A stretch of DNA of 64,000 nt, from the NCBI GenBank assembly GCA_015499995.1, contig JADNRV010000192.1, positions 29,742 to 93,741 on the forward strand, in the 5' to 3' direction. Below the pieces are notes generated by a model that did no database searches, was not told where the DNA came from, and worked only from the letters and a program-made list of their open reading frames with translations. The position numbers and the translations under genes are program-made. Shown here in pieces: positions 1-11,760 of this stretch; within the stretch, counting starts at the first letter, position 1, and every line of letters starts with the position of its first letter. This DNA comes from Flammula alnicola (Eukaryota; Basidiomycota; Agaricomycetes; Agaricales; Strophariaceae).

Positions 1-262
1 AATCTGTGGAATGGCAGCCTGAATTGACATTTGAAACTCAGCTACAAGTACATCAATAACATCCAGGTCAGAAAATTTGCTACTTTACCTTGCTCTGAGA
101 ATTTTGACAATGCATCCACACCTACACTATGAATATACTGCTTGCTGTCACTGAGGAGGGCTATGATCTGTGGAATAACAGTCCTAATTGACTCTCAAAA
201 CTCAGCTACAAGTACATCAATAATGTTCAGATCAAAACATTTGATGTCTTACCTTGCTCAAG
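1..262. repeat. Two direct repeats, ~98 bp each, offset 164 bp
   Basis: Bases 1-98 and 165-262 are diverged copies of one sequence; the block CTCAGCTACAAGTACATCAA is identical in both. On the minus strand each copy ends in an AAG/GTAAG-like context, which resembles an exon with its 5' splice site, so this may be a duplicated exon of a decayed gene lying to the left of the window. No protein family is recognisable. The second copy runs directly into the TIR element fragment that follows. Confidence 0.6.
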
Positions 263-500
263 GTCTTTACTCCCCACTCCCCAGATTCCTGGTGGACTCT
301 GGATAGACTCCAGCAGAGTGGAACAGTCCATATGGAGTCCAGGTAGACTATTTTTTGGCTGATACCCCAGCCAAATTTTCAGTAGTTTTCACTCCCCCAC
401 TGATTCCACATAGAATCCACCTGGAACAGGAGGGAATCCCGTGAAATGGAATGGAATCCACATGAAATGAGAGGAATCCACATAGAATGATAAAATTCCT
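260..500 (+). mobile_element. Left-end fragment of a TGGACTCC-type TIR element
   Basis: Starts AAGGTCTTTACTCC and continues with the spaced words TGGACTCT, TGGACTCC and GGAATCCAC and the segment CAGCCAAATTTT, matching the left ends of the fuller copies at 2065 and 13627. No right terminus is present; the sequence fades out near 500 into A/T-rich DNA. It is a truncated, old copy. Confidence 0.65.
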
Positions 501-602
501 GTGGACTCCAGAGAGGAATTAAAATAAATTGAGCACTTATCTCTTATATTGCTAAGCAATGCACTATGTAGAGAGAAATCAAATATATTTATTGAAACTA
601 TT

Positions 603-1390
603 AATTACATGGTATACTACCAAAGCAAAACAGCAGCAAGACAGGGGCAAGGACAGTGTGGTCAAGGGGTGAAAATGTGAGCAAATGAGCCGCAGGAATG
701 CCCTGCTGCCCATTTTTGACATACCGGGCACCTTCATGCACTGCCTCATCCTTGACATTGGGCCAGCCCTCCTGCGGCCACGGCATCATTGTCATTGCTG
801 GCATTGGTGCTGGCAATACAGTGGCAGTGTCATTGACAGTTCTTGTCATGCTTGTGCATTTACGGGGGCATCTACAGGGGTGTCATCAGGTTGTTGCATC
901 TGTTGTCAGGTTGTCAGTTGTCAGGTTGTTTGTTGTCAGTCATTGGTCATCAGGTCATCCATTGTTGCATTGTCGGTCATTCATTGTCGTGTTGTCAGTT
1001 ATCGCATCATCACCCATTGTTATGTCAACTATTGTCATGTCATCGCCCATCATTGTCTCATCAGTCGTCATCTCATCGGTCATTGTCTCATTAATTGTTG
1101 TTGGTTGTCATCTCATTGTCATCACATTAGTTGTGGCCTTGTCATTGTTTCTATCATCATGGCATTGGTTGTGGCCTTGTCATTGTTTCCATTGTCATAG
1201 CATTATCTGTTGCTTTCATTGTCATGTCATTTGTTGTCGCATCGTCCATTGTGGTTGTTACGACATGAGAGCATGATGTCAGGCTCCCGCTGTTGGTGCT
1301 GTGGCATACCTGTCACAAGATGGTTGTGGTTGCAGTGGGCCATGTGTGATGTCAGCGTCATTTTATGTGCCTGCAGCACGGTGCATCTGT
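603..1390. repeat. Degenerate TGTCAT/CATTGTC-rich minisatellite-like tract
   Basis: From about 780 to 1250 the sequence is an irregular run of TGTCAT, CATTGTC and TTGTCAG words. Long open frames here (for example 685-1200, very rich in Cys, His, Ser and Ile) are by-products of the biased composition and carry no recognisable domain. The reverse complement (ATGACAATGAC) resembles the GAC/CATGAC-rich blocks inside the large TIR element at 17160-17590 and 20790-21560, so this may be a relic of the same element type. Confidence 0.5.
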
Positions 1391-2064
1391 GAGGGATGCA
1401 GTGGAGGCATTGTATCCTGCTGGCAACAGCCTAGCCAAATTTTATGCTGGACTCCATCAGAAGTCCAGATCATATAGGAGCCATGAAGGACAATATCACA
1501 GTGATGAAGAAGATGGTGGAAGTAAAAAGGCTACTTTGAGACATACTTGCTTCTACATAGATGATGTCTTGGACCAATACACCATAGATGACAAAGGAAG
1601 AGGCTGAAAATGTGGGTGTCTTCAAGACTTGAAGGAGAGTAATGTTACAATCATGCCTAGTCATGGACTATATGCACATATGCACATATTTTTTCTCTAC
1701 TTACACTTGGCTATGCACACTCCATCCACATCTCAGACTCCACCACTTATCTAGCATAGCCTTTCTCCACTGATTCCCTTTTATTTATTTCACTTATATC
1801 TGCTCCACATCCACCATTGATATGATAAGCCTCTTGCATGTTTCATACACATCTCTAACACATTTTACTTATCTCTCCTGGCTCTCCAGCCAGTATATAT
1901 ACATGAGTAGACTAGCTTGTATTCTTTAGCTAGTTTTTGAGAATCTATTCTCTTGTCTTGACTCACTTGACTTTCTAAAGTGCTTGCAAGCACCTTGAAA
2001 ACTTCGAACCTTGAGCTACATTTTTGAAACTATGACTTAGGTTATTCTTGTCTTCACAGGCTTA
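1391..2064. other. No gene seen; scraps of TIR element and possible LTR-like sequence
   Basis: Bases ~1420-1480 repeat the internal motif CAGCCAAATTTTATGCTGGACTCC-type sequence of the TGGACTCC family, so they are a fragment. From ~1700 to 2060 the DNA is pyrimidine-rich with a TATA-like run (tatatataca near 1893) and resembles LTR sequence, but I see no paired LTR or TSD. Confidence 0.3.
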
Positions 2065-3000
2065 GAGGTCTTTACTCTTCCCCTCTTATTCCTGGTGGAC
2101 TCTGGATGGACTCCGGCAGAGTGGTGGAGTCCATGTAGAGTCTATGTGCACTTTTTCAGCCAATTTTTATGCTGGACTCCACCAGGAGTGCAGAGTCTGC
2201 TGGTTTTATAGTGGAACAGGAGTCCCAGGAGTTTAGATGGAGTCCAACAGGAGTCCAGGTGGTTCAACAGGAGTCTGGTGATTTTTTTTTTTTGGAAATG
2301 CCTGTTATTTTTAGTAACCATGTGAAATTTACATACTATTACATAAAATGACATCAAAGTAACACAGTGGGATCTATTTGTAATCAACAAATTCCATATT
2401 TAGCAAGTGCAATTTTTAAAAGACTCACATTCAGATGAGTATTTTGCTCACTGACCAAACCACCTATTAATACGATTTTTGCATATTCAGAGTTCTGAAA
2501 GCAGGCTCTATAACTACCTTTTTTAGCAAAAATATCCCACCATGCCTGGCACTACCGAAATAAAGCAATATACCATGCTGACATAACTTGGTGCATAAGG
2601 ATCTCCTTAAATTTCTGAATTTGATGGTGCTCCACTTGACTCTGAATCTTGTGACATTAGTCACACAATAGATAGATATATTATAGAAAAAGAGGTATAT
2701 AGGGTGCTTTTTTGCTTGGATAAACAAGGTTCTTTGGTGCAGTGGTTAAATGATTTGTTCTGCTTGCTTTCTGGTAGCTCTGGGTTTTGTCCAAGTCCAC
2801 CAGTTGAAGTTGCGTCATTTGTGGACTCCATATAGAGTCCATCTGGAGTTTATATGGAGTCCATGTGAAGAGTCCAGGTGGAGTCATACAGTTTTTTTTT
2901 TGTTTCATATAGAGTCTATCAGAAGTCCATTTGGACTCCACCTATTTTATGCGGAATCCATACAGTCCACCAGGAATAGATGAAGAAGGGTAAAGTACTG
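2065..3000 (+). mobile_element. TGGACTCC-type TIR element, 936 bp, with tRNA-like A box
   Basis: Left end GAGGTCTTTACTCTTCCCC and right end GAAGGGTAAAGTACTG. Both ends carry clusters of TGGACTCC/GGAGTCCA words. The core shares the phrase around TTCTGAATTTGATGG with every other member of the group. A tRNA-like A box (TGGTGCAGTGG, 2735-2745) is followed by the first half of a tRNA-like body; the B box has been lost by a deletion after GGG at 2784. The flanks (caggctta / acaaagtc) do not match, so the TSD has decayed or the ends come from recombination. No coding capacity. Confidence 0.75.
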
Positions 3001-3703
3001 ACAAAGTCCATCACAAAGCCAGCAGAGTTGTGTACAAAGTGCAGCATAAAGCCAGTCATGAAATTGGCCATATTTGCTACATAATACATAATTACATGAC
3101 TCATATTGAACTTTTCTCTCTCCATCTTCATCTGTCCCTCTTCTTCATGAACATTACTGACTATGGCATTCACATTTACTTTTATTCCTGCTGATTCATG
3201 CTGTTGTAAGTTTTATCTTCTCATTTCCTTTGATAAATCCCTCTGTAGTGACTTGGGTTATTATTACCAGGAGATAAACAGATTGATTGTGGAATGGAAG
3301 AAGATGCCTGCATTTGTTGCTTGAGAAAAGAGTTTGCATGTTCTATATGGCTCTAGATTGTGTAGTCTGCTCCACATGCTGGCATCCCTTGAGCTTGGAA
3401 GTAGACAGTCTGGGCAGTCACAGCATTCTTTCTGTTGACAACTTTGCAACTTGCATTAGCAGCAGCCTGGGTCTTGATGTCCTTCTGCTGTCTTTTATTG
3501 ATGTCCTTCTGCTGAGACACATCCTGTTTTGTCTTTACTGCCTTTGCCTTTGCCATCTTTGCCTCTGGCAACAGCACATTGTAGATCATTGTCCATGCCT
3601 GCTTTGTGGTCTGTGCTTTCTGCTTGTCTGCCTACATCTTCTTTGTTATGTTCTCTTCCTGGGATTTCCTCAATGTGCTAGTCTTGGGCTCAATCCTATA
3701 TGG
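3001..3703. other. No recognisable gene; possible decayed Lys/Gln-rich exon on minus strand
   Basis: A minus-strand open frame at 3353-3589 encodes a Lys/Gln-rich stretch with two copies of a QQKDI-type word, which could be a coiled-coil exon of a dead gene. It has no identifiable domain, start or splice context that I can defend. The rest of the interval is unremarkable. Confidence 0.25.
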
Positions 3704-4799
3704 CAGTACTCCACCTATTCCTAGTGGACTCCATGGACTTCATATAAAATTGGTGGAGTCCAGATGGACTCCGGATGGACTTCATATAGAATCAGAAAAA
3801 AACTGTATGACTCCACTATGAAGAAGTGGAGTCCATATGGACTCCACCTGGACTCCACATAGAGTCTGGTGGAGTCCACCTGGACTCCACATAGAGTCTG
3901 GTGGAGTCCACATGGAGTCCACAAATGACGCAACTTCAACTGGTGGACTTAGACAAAACTCAGAAAAAAATATCACCAAAAAGTTTGCATTTAACAATAA
4001 TTGAAACCAGAGCTTTCAGAAAGCTATTAAAACAAACCATTTAACCATTACACCAGAGAACCTTGTCTAACCAAGCAAAAAAAGCACCCTATATACCTCC
4101 TTTTCTCTAATATATCTATTTATTTTGTGACATTAGTCACAAGATTCAGGGTCAAGTGGGGTACCATCAGATTCAGAAATTTAAGGAGATTCTAGATATG
4201 CATGCACCAGGTTATGTCAGCATGATATATTGCTTTATTTGGCTGGTCCCAGGTACTGTGGGAACTTTTTGCCAAAAAAAGGTAGTTATAGAGCCTGCTT
4301 CCAGAACCCTAAATATGCAACAATTATATCAATAGGTGCTTTGGTCGGTAAAAAAAACACAAAATACTCGACCGAACGTGAGTCTTTTGAAATTTGCACC
4401 TGCCAAATATGGAATTTCTTGATTATAAATAGGTTCCACTGTGTCACTTTGATGTCATTTTATGTAATAGTATGTAATTTTCACATTGTTGCTAAAAATA
4501 ACTAGTGTTTTCCCAAAAGGAAATCACGAGACTCCTGTTGGACCACCTGGACTCCTGTTGGACTCCATCTGAACTCCTGGTACTCCTGTTCTACTATAAA
4601 ACCAGCGGACTCCAGGGACTCCATATGGAGTCTCCGGAGTTTGTCAGGACTCCATCTGGACTCCACCAGGAGTCCAGCATAAAATTTGGCAGGGCTGTCA
4701 GCCAAAAAAAAAGCACACATGGACTCCACATGGACTACTCCACTCCGCTGAAGTCCATCCAGAGTCCACCAAGAATAGGTGGAGCAGGGTAAAGACCTC
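3704..4799 (-). mobile_element. TGGACTCC-type TIR element, reverse orientation, ~1.1 kb
   Basis: Read on the minus strand it begins GAGGTCTTTACCCTGC (4799 downwards) and ends at CAGTACT (3704). Eleven bases of the terminal TTTACCCTCCT are missing next to CAGTACT. Dense subterminal TGGACTCC words occur on both sides, and the internal core is the one seen at 40200-40700. A tRNA-like module is present in reverse (B-box side ~4001-4008, A-box side ~4045-4055, CCATTACACCA). The flanks do not form an 8-bp duplication, so the copy is probably rearranged. Confidence 0.75.
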
Positions 4800-5418
4800 C
4801 CTGCGTCTACTTCAACAAGTCTTTCCCCTCTCATTGAGATGCTTGAGGTTACTGGATCTGGACGATTTCCAATGGACCAGCCTAGCCTGACCCTCTCACA
4901 CAATATTCCTCTTCCACCGTCTATTCCAGCACCACGTATGTGCGCCACACCATAAACTCGTGTAGTTATATGTAGTTCCTGGAAAACAGATATATATATA
5001 ACACATTTAGTTCCTCAGGAACACACCATAGGCATATTGTGTTCGTTCACCAGGAACGAAAGAACTTAGGTTTTATATGATAGAAACACAATAAATCAGC
5101 CGTGTAGATTTGTGAACAACAACAGAAATTGATATCAACTACTGCAGGACTACAAATGCGAAATGATCTAGCTAAATTGTTACTTAAAGGTGGGCATGAA
5201 AAACAGAAAAATGGACAACATACCAAATATCCTCGAGGCTGTACCGAAGTTCCACATCTGATAGTGTCATCTTTCTCCAGCGGTTATCCTTGGCATCCTT
5301 CTTCTGTTGCTGGAATGCCAGGGGCTTGCAGCCATCCAGATAAATATGCACACCTCCCAGGTAAGGGCCATTCCCTGGGGCAAAAGCCTGGGTGGTATAG
5401 CGACTATCCTTGTGAAGG
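4800..5418. other. No gene recognised
   Basis: A short AT-rich tract (4960-5110) and pyrimidine-rich sequence. I see no splice-consistent coding sequence, RNA gene or terminal repeat. It may contain the 3' flank of the minus-strand gene remnant that follows. Confidence 0.3.
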
Positions 5419-5943
5419 CTAGAACATTACCTGGGTGTCAGAAAAGTACAGTACATGTGCTGGAAATAGAATGTACCATATTACCATCATCCACTCAGAG
5501 CCCAGACTTCCCTCCACCTGCAAGGCATGGACTGCCTGAGACACGTCTGATTTGAGCAGCAACCTTTCCATTGGTTCTTTCAGCATGTACTGCCTGAAAT
5601 TTTTGATGCTGAAACTGATGTATTGGATGAAAGAAGCGCGCATGGTTGGGCAAAATGATTGCAAAATCGGGGCATCATCTGCTGTACTCAATAATTAATT
5701 AAAGGTGAACTCACCCTGCTCAGCTTTCTGTGTATCTTCATCCATTTCCCAGAAATTATCCGATGCTGCATCTCGCTTTTGCTGCCTTCTCTTCTTTGGC
5801 TTTGGCTTGTCCTCCGTCCTGGTATTGACTTCCTCCTTCATCTCTGTCAGGATCTCCTGTATGTCTTTCAGCTCTTTTTCAATGCCTTCCATGTGCTCCA
5901 TTCTCTGGTCTTCAAAACTGATAGTGGGAAAGGCATAGTGTGC

Positions 5944-6231
5944 ATCTTGTAGGAGTTGAACGCCCTTCGCTTCATCTTGGCTCTGTGATTAGGGCAGTGT
6001 GTTGCTAGTGACCATACTGAAGTGTGTATAAGCTCCCCTTACATCTAATGAAATAATAAAAATATACCTTCCCTGGCCATTGATGCTGTCTTGCAGGAGT
6101 TGAACACCCTTCGCTTTGTCTTGGCTCTGTGGTTGGGGTGGTGTGTTGCTAGTGACTGTACTTAAATGTACATAAGCTCTCTTTTCATCTAATAAAATTT
6201 TAAAAACATACCTCGCCATTGATGCAAGTGA
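5944..6231 (-). repeat. Tandem duplication of an exon-intron unit (two 144-bp units)
   Basis: Units 5944-6087 and 6088-6231 are homologous across a short exon (motif around AAGCGAAGG..GTTCAACTCCT on the minus strand) and its neighbouring intron (gtat donor, cacag acceptor). The duplication therefore copies a whole exon plus intron, and splicing could include one or two copies. Confidence 0.7.
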
Positions 6232-7476
6232 TCACCACCACATCAGACAATTTTGGCTCGATGACCATCTTCAAAGCCCTAACAAGGTAAATGTCAATAA
6301 ATTATTCCTAATCACAAACAAAGCCATATCCTTACTGTTCAGGTTGGAGTATCCAGCTGTCTATAGGCTCTGCCACACTCGCAGATTGAACAGGCTGCTG
6401 AGGGACAGCTCATCCATGTTGTTCCTCCTCATGTTCTGCTATCATTTTTTTGACTTTCTGGGATAACATTAGCTTGACGCTCATATCTGAGTCAATACTT
6501 GTCAAATCCTCAGACGATGATATTTGGGATGATGTTTCCTCGAAATTCATCTCTGCATCAAAACCAGTCGAATCCATAGACAACAATGGGTGCACCATTG
6601 CAGGCGGCCCCAGGCTAATGGTTTACAGATCAGTAAACTGCTTATATATACAAAGAAGTTTCTTACTCAAGCAGTTGGGCTGATTTTCCATCTACAGTGC
6701 CAAAACTGGGCAAGTCAGGAGACACTGTTGGTTGTGTCTCCACAGGCATTTCTCTAATGATCATGTATAGGTCAGTCAATTATTCATAGATACAAAAAAA
6801 TCCTTTACTCTTGAGGCGCTGACACCAATGAACTAGACATCGGATCAACAGAACTGGCAGGTTGAATGCCCAGCTTTCTCGAGGTCTTCTGTTGCCTTCT
6901 TGAGGGCAGCCTTAGCTTCCAATTTCTTTCGCTATATTTTGTGAGTGAGTTCTTATTCGATCTGTAATAAAAGATTGACAAATGACAATAATTTCTGCGC
7001 TGACAATTCTCTTTCCACACCTTCTCTGCTTTAATCTTTGCTTTGACAAGGCTTGCCTGGTGTGCTAAGACAACACAAAGAGACTGTTAGTCCAAAAGTT
7101 ATAACCTGTTAACATGCTGGGTACTACTTACACATATGCGTTGGGTACATTTTTTGTTCACAAACTCGGGGGTTGACCAAAAAGTTGGAAACTGTGCAAG
7201 AGGAACAGAAAAATGTTCCAAATCATTCCTGTCTACAGTCCTGCTAGTCCTGCAGACTATTGCAAATTCACAGAGATGACACACCAGAGATTGCACAAGT
7301 TGGATTTTCCTGGCGCACATGTCCTTCTGCATCACCAGGGCCAAGAAATTAGGGGAAAAATCATGTGATAGAGAGCCCGTTTTTGAATAAAAGAAGATAA
7401 GCCTGATCCTGCAGATCGATATTTCCAGCCACACAGGATAGGAGGCACAGAGTAGTGTCCTGTGCAAGCACAAGTG

Positions 7477-7953
7477 TAGGGAAATGCATGGGTTCGGATG
7501 ACCCACACGGGTCACGGGTAAGGGTATCAATAGGTACGGGTACAGGTATGGATTCTGGTACCTGTGGGCTTTTAAACAAGCCCCTGGAACACCCAAAACG
7601 GTTAAGTTTTGGGTGATATATTCTCAAAACACTGAAATATTGCGAAATTGAGTATATCTCACCCAATTCTTGACCGTTGGAGTGTTGGGCTTAGGCCCAA
7701 CTCTCCAGGCAATCACGTGACATCCCATACATAGACACGCATGTTTGTAGTAGACTATATATCATTCTTCTTGCATCGTCCGAGCACGCGACCAGCTCAG
7801 GACCTCTACAGACACCCTCGGCCTCCTCACCGTTTTGGCTATTTTGGGCCGCATTTTGATGGGTAAACCCATGTGGGTCATGGGTATGGGTTGCCATGGG
7901 TACGGGTATGGGTAGGCACCGAGATACCTGAGGGTTACCTGTGCAATTCCCTA
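7477..7953. mobile_element. 477-bp TIR element with TAGGG ends and GGGTAC/GGGTAT subterminal words
   Basis: Left end TAGGGAAATGCA; right end reads TAGGGAATTGCA on the other strand. Subterminal zones are packed with GGGTA(C/T) words (7505-7550 and 7870-7920). The element sits inside coding-like exon sequence of the minus-strand gene. TAGGG ends are typical of hAT-type non-autonomous elements (family knowledge). The flanks cacaagtg / tgtgagtg share only their last bases (agtg with a mismatch upstream), so the TSD is not convincing. Confidence 0.6.
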
Positions 7954-8169
7954 TGTGAGTGAAATAAGTGCGTCCTTGCTCAAGGGACAGCCATTCTTCC
8001 ACAGGTGACCAGGCTATATCCGCTGCTTCATGCACATTTGGGTGCATCCTCCTGTGCACAGTGTATCATCTCGACACACTGGACCCTCAGTTTCAGCTGT
8101 GTAGAAAGAATGAAATGGCGGAAGTGATTGAAAGAGATAAAAAAAACTTTATTTGAAAATTGAAAGCTG

Positions 8170-8914
8170 TGCACCCTATGGTTCTTCACTCAGATTTCCA
8201 ATGTTCCATCTAAATTGATTGTCCTTAAGGTCATTCTCTAGTGTAATGAGCAATGGCACACCTTCAGCATAGCGTCAATTTTATTGAGGCACCCAATGCC
8301 GAGAGGCAGCACCACATAAGAATTTGGACTTCTTGCTATATTTTCCTGATATGTCCCATAGATGCACTTCCAAGTTGTAGTAGTCAAGAATAGTTACATG
8401 GCATGTACTTCTGTAAACTTATGCTGATAGATTATATCCCAAACAACTTTGCCCCGCTCAGTCCTAACCCATTGTCCATGGTTACACTAATAACACTGGT
8501 TCCAAAAGAAAGGCTCTGGACTATCTCTATAATCCAAAGCATGCAACGAGCATGGTTGGCAGGATCTCAAGGCAGACAATAAAGGAATTCATTAATGTCC
8601 TTGAGTAATTGATACTCCTCAGAATGGATGGCTTTCAACCTCGACATATGCATTGGTATAGTGCAGCCGTATCCTTCTGAATCATTGGAAGTGGACACAT
8701 AAAATGAGTCAGCCCAATTGAGTACCTTCTGGTGTAAATCTGCTACATGTGAGGCTTCTTTATCCTCTGAATTTCTAGCAGGCTCATCATCATAAGAGGC
8801 TACAGGAATTTCTGGCATATTATCAGAAGAGGCAACGGGGATTTCTGGCATATCATCGGAAGAGGCAAAGGGGATTTCTGGCATGGGCAATGTTTCTGTG
8901 GATAGAGTCTCCAT
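8170..8914 (-). pseudogene. Decayed exon(s) of an unidentified gene with MPEIPVASSD repeats
   Basis: A minus-strand open frame starts at ATG 8914 and contains three tandem copies of an ~12-residue MPEIPVASSD-like repeat, followed by a non-repetitive segment to 8567. Downstream, coding-like sequence continues in other frames: one stretch (about 8435-8560) holds a Cys/His-rich NQCYxCNHGQW-like motif with TAG where a Trp codon is likely, and another (8200-8400) holds a further conserved-looking segment. Stops and frame changes mark it as dead. The Cys/His arrangement could be a zinc-binding site. I do not recognise the family. Confidence 0.4.
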
Positions 8915-9091
8915 GGCCAGAACTGAGTTGATCGCTGCAGCTTCTCATTTGCTGTAATTTTTTAAGACATATTTAACATGTGTATACAATCAATTAACAT
9001 GCATGTTCTTATGTCAAACACGATTCTCTTTGCTACAAGAAGAGATACCATCAGAAGAGGCAATAGGGAGCACAGGAGGAGGTGATCTTTC

Positions 9092-10112
9092 GAGGTCTTT
9101 GCTGTGCCCCCCCTATTCCTACCGGAATCCAGTGAAATCCAGTGGAATATAGGGCCATTCCGGTGGAATATCCTGTCAAATTTCTGAAATTTTTTGAAAA
9201 AGGGGCAAATTCCAAGATTCCACTGGAATGTTGACCAGAATGCAACAGGAGTGGAATGGCTGGAATGGAACAACCAGATATTCCACTGGAATGGAATAGA
9301 AATGTATCATGATTTGGTGATTTCTGATGTCTATATATAGAAATAGACATCAGTACCTGTCTGGTATTGAAATAAAATTGGATAGTGTGTCAAGACATAT
9401 TCCCAATTAGAAAATTCAATATTTGGATCAGGTGAATTTGAAAAGACTCGGGTTTGGTCGAGTTTTTTGCAGTTTTCTCATTTATGAAAGCAGCAGATCA
9501 CATGATTTCTAAAAGTACACAAGTTTCAGAGCAGGTGCTATGATTATCTTTTTAGGCATAAATTCCCACAGTCCTCAAAACAGCCTGAATATGGTAATAT
9601 TGCCTTTCTGAGACACATAATATGGATATATTTAGAATCTCCTCAAAATTCTGAATTTGATGGTACCTTATTGACTCTAAATCACTCACGAGTCAGTCAC
9701 ATAACATATGTATCTCAAATAGACAAATAGGGTATATAAAGGAGGCAATTTGCACAGGTCACACAGGTGTGACATGTGACTCCTGTGCCTGAATTTTTGG
9801 TTTCAGACACCTGCCAGATTAGGGTGGACCTGTGGTTTTCGCAACTTGTTTTAGATGATTTTGGACCCTAAATTTCTATATTTAGATTTGATTTTTGCTG
9901 GGTGGTTTTTGGACAAAGGGCTTGGGATACTAAACAGGTGTGACTTTTTTGACAAATTCAAGGGCCTGTGACATGTGACATCTAAATTGAACAAAATACA
10001 ATGTATTCCAGTCCATTCCAGTGGATTTTGGTTCCATTTCAGTCTATTCCAGTCTCATTCCACTGGATTCCAGTCATTCCAAGCAGAATAAGTGGGGCAC
10101 AGCAAAGTACTG
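9092..10112 (+). mobile_element. TGGAATCC-type TIR element, ~1.02 kb
   Basis: Left end GAGGTCTTTGCTGTGCCCC, right end GGGGCACAGCAAAGTACTG. Subterminal GGAATCC/TGGAATGG words are clustered on the left (9115-9300) and CATTCCAGT words on the right (10010-10085). The core is collinear with the copies at 28161, 43705 and 49497 and with the TGGACTCC family (shared phrase near CTGAATTTGATGGTACC). The flanks gatctttc / cccaaaag do not match, so the TSD is lost. Confidence 0.8.
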
Positions 10113-10129
10113 CCCAAAAGCTCTTCCTT

Positions 10130-11760
10130 TCCCCTATACAATGGTTGTAGAAGATTTACAGAAGGTTATTGATGACATGCTAGTAAGCTTTTTTCACTTT
10201 ATCTGTCTGTTTGCATCTGCCAGGTAACATTTTGCAATACAATAGAAACTTTGAAAAGCTGTCTTGCAGCTCATCCTATCAATGTCCCATCACTTTTACT
10301 CATTCTATCACAGGTAGTTATGCTCTGTAGTTGTGAGTTAATTCAGACAATTTACAACCTTTACTTCTATATGATTAATTAATAAGAGGGACACAATCCT
10401 GAGTTATTATTCTTCACTTGACTTGTACTGCCTCTCTTTGGGAGGTGGTTCAATAAGTGGCCTGATTCATGGAAGCCTGTAAAGTTTTTCAGTAAGTGAG
10501 CAAGTGACTTATGAAAAAATTTTACAGGTTTGAAGTTGTTTGACATGTCCCCTGTGTTATTTTGCTCCAACTCTGAGGGCATTACACTGCACTCTGAGGA
10601 AGTTGCACTGCCATGTTCTGCATTGCTGTTCTTTCTATAAGACTGTTTTCATCATTTTTGGTACCACTGAAGCCATACATCCCATATGCATCTCAATTGC
10701 TTGAGACACCTCATCAAGAATCAACATTATGTCACAGTTTTTGTGGCTCCACTATTTGGCCCAATGGTTCCATTCTATTCATTTTTCAACTGATGATACA
10801 ACAGTCAATGACATCGAGCTTTTTTTGGCATATCATGCAGTCTTTCCACAATTCTGTCAATTATTATTGCATATTCACATGAACAGTATGTACCAACCTC
10901 ACCTCAAGAAGTCAGACATGATGAAGGAGCTTGTGACTGGCCCTTTTACTTACTTTTTTTTTGCTATGCATTCTCTGGTAGATCAGGTACATGCTCTAAA
11001 ACTGTGTTCTATTTCTTGAATATTTATATTAAAGCTAGGTGGAAATGCACTCAATTCTGATGGAACTTTGAAGAAAGCAAAGAATATGACTTTGTATTAT
11101 AATAAGGATGTCATGGTGCCTATAGCTTCTGGAAGCAACCCTCTTTGTATATTTTATTTTTCCATTTGCACTATGTTGCTCTTCTTATTTCCCTGCCAGT
11201 TATCTCATAATCTTCTTACAGCTCACAGATTCTCTTCTGTCAAAAACTATTCCTAGCTGGCAGAAAGCCATTATCAAAAGTAGATGACAAGAAGATAAAG
11301 CAGCTTAAAAATGTCAGTGTAAAGTGATTGATAACACAAAGGATGACATTTCAATAGTGCCATTAGCCACACCAACCTCAAAGGCTGCCATTCTGAAGAA
11401 GGTATTACATTCTGGCCTTTGGTTTTATAACAGTACTAACTTACTTTTATAAAATAGCTTCAAACAAAGTCCTATTTATTTCTTCTATAAAGTATAGAAT
11501 GTCAACAGCAAGAAATTTGGAGACCTTGAACTAGAGGATGGACAGAAACCAAGGATGGCTAGGCAACAAACATTACCAGTGTTATCATGGCACCTGCAAG
11601 ATTTTCACTATCTTGAAGACAATGAATCATAGTCTTCACAGTGTTTTTTTTTTGTGTCACATTATTTTCATTCTAACTTTCCTCACCAGGTATGATTCAT
11701 ATCTGTACCAACTTCAAGCCTATATACAATCTGTATCTTGTTATAAAAAACTGTGACACT
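10130..11760 (+). pseudogene. Decayed intron-containing gene, unidentified
   Basis: Plus-strand coding-like segments alternate with plausible introns. A short exon ends at 10183 (…VIDDML/gtaagc…ctgccag). An open stretch covers 10613-11019. A segment at 11041-11150 encodes GNALNSDGTLKKAKNMTLYY-like sequence, another at ~11330-11400 ends before gtatta…aaaatag, and a further one lies at ~11490-11630. No single frame spans these without stops. The segment 10878-11040 is repeated in inverted orientation at 12477-12640. I cannot assign a family. It begins directly after a TIR element, so its 5' end may be missing. Confidence 0.4.
10878..11040 (+). repeat. Left arm of a ~163-bp near-perfect inverted repeat
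   Basis: Matches 12477-12640 in reverse complement with only a few differences (for example tract length of the T run and CAGTATG versus CGGTATG). The arms are separated by about 1.43 kb of unrelated sequence. Confidence 0.85.

Larger units (their letters stand above)
5419..8156 (-). pseudogene. Decayed multi-exon gene, unknown function, Lys/Glu-rich coiled-coil C-terminal part
   Basis: On the minus strand a chain of exons can be followed through GT..AG introns of about 50-60 nt: an exon ending at 6810 (…SAPQE/gtaaag), one at ~6690-6750, one at ~6345-6610 (Ser/Asp-rich), a short exon near 6230-6290, a duplicated short exon (5944-6231), a Lys/Glu-rich coiled-coil exon (5720-5901, basic PKPKKRRQQKR patch), and a terminal exon (5419-5673). 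Two lesions are visible: a single-base shift near 6876 between the Lys/Ala-rich segment and the following IQPASS segment, and an in-frame TGA near 6410. Further upstream, coding-like exon sequence at 7100-7476 and 7954-8059 is split by a TIR element. I do not recognise the family. The splice signals suggest it was once an expressed host or transposon-borne gene. Confidence 0.5.

Noticed and set aside
685..1276. Overlapping Cys/His/Ile-rich plus-strand open frames
   Set aside because: They arise from TGTCAT/CATTGTC word repetition in all frames; no start context, splice chain or domain.
9200..9320. CRISPR-like spaced repeats (GGAATGG, TGGACTCC words)
   Set aside because: Repeat words are 7-10 bp, irregularly spaced and confined to element ends; the setting is eukaryotic.
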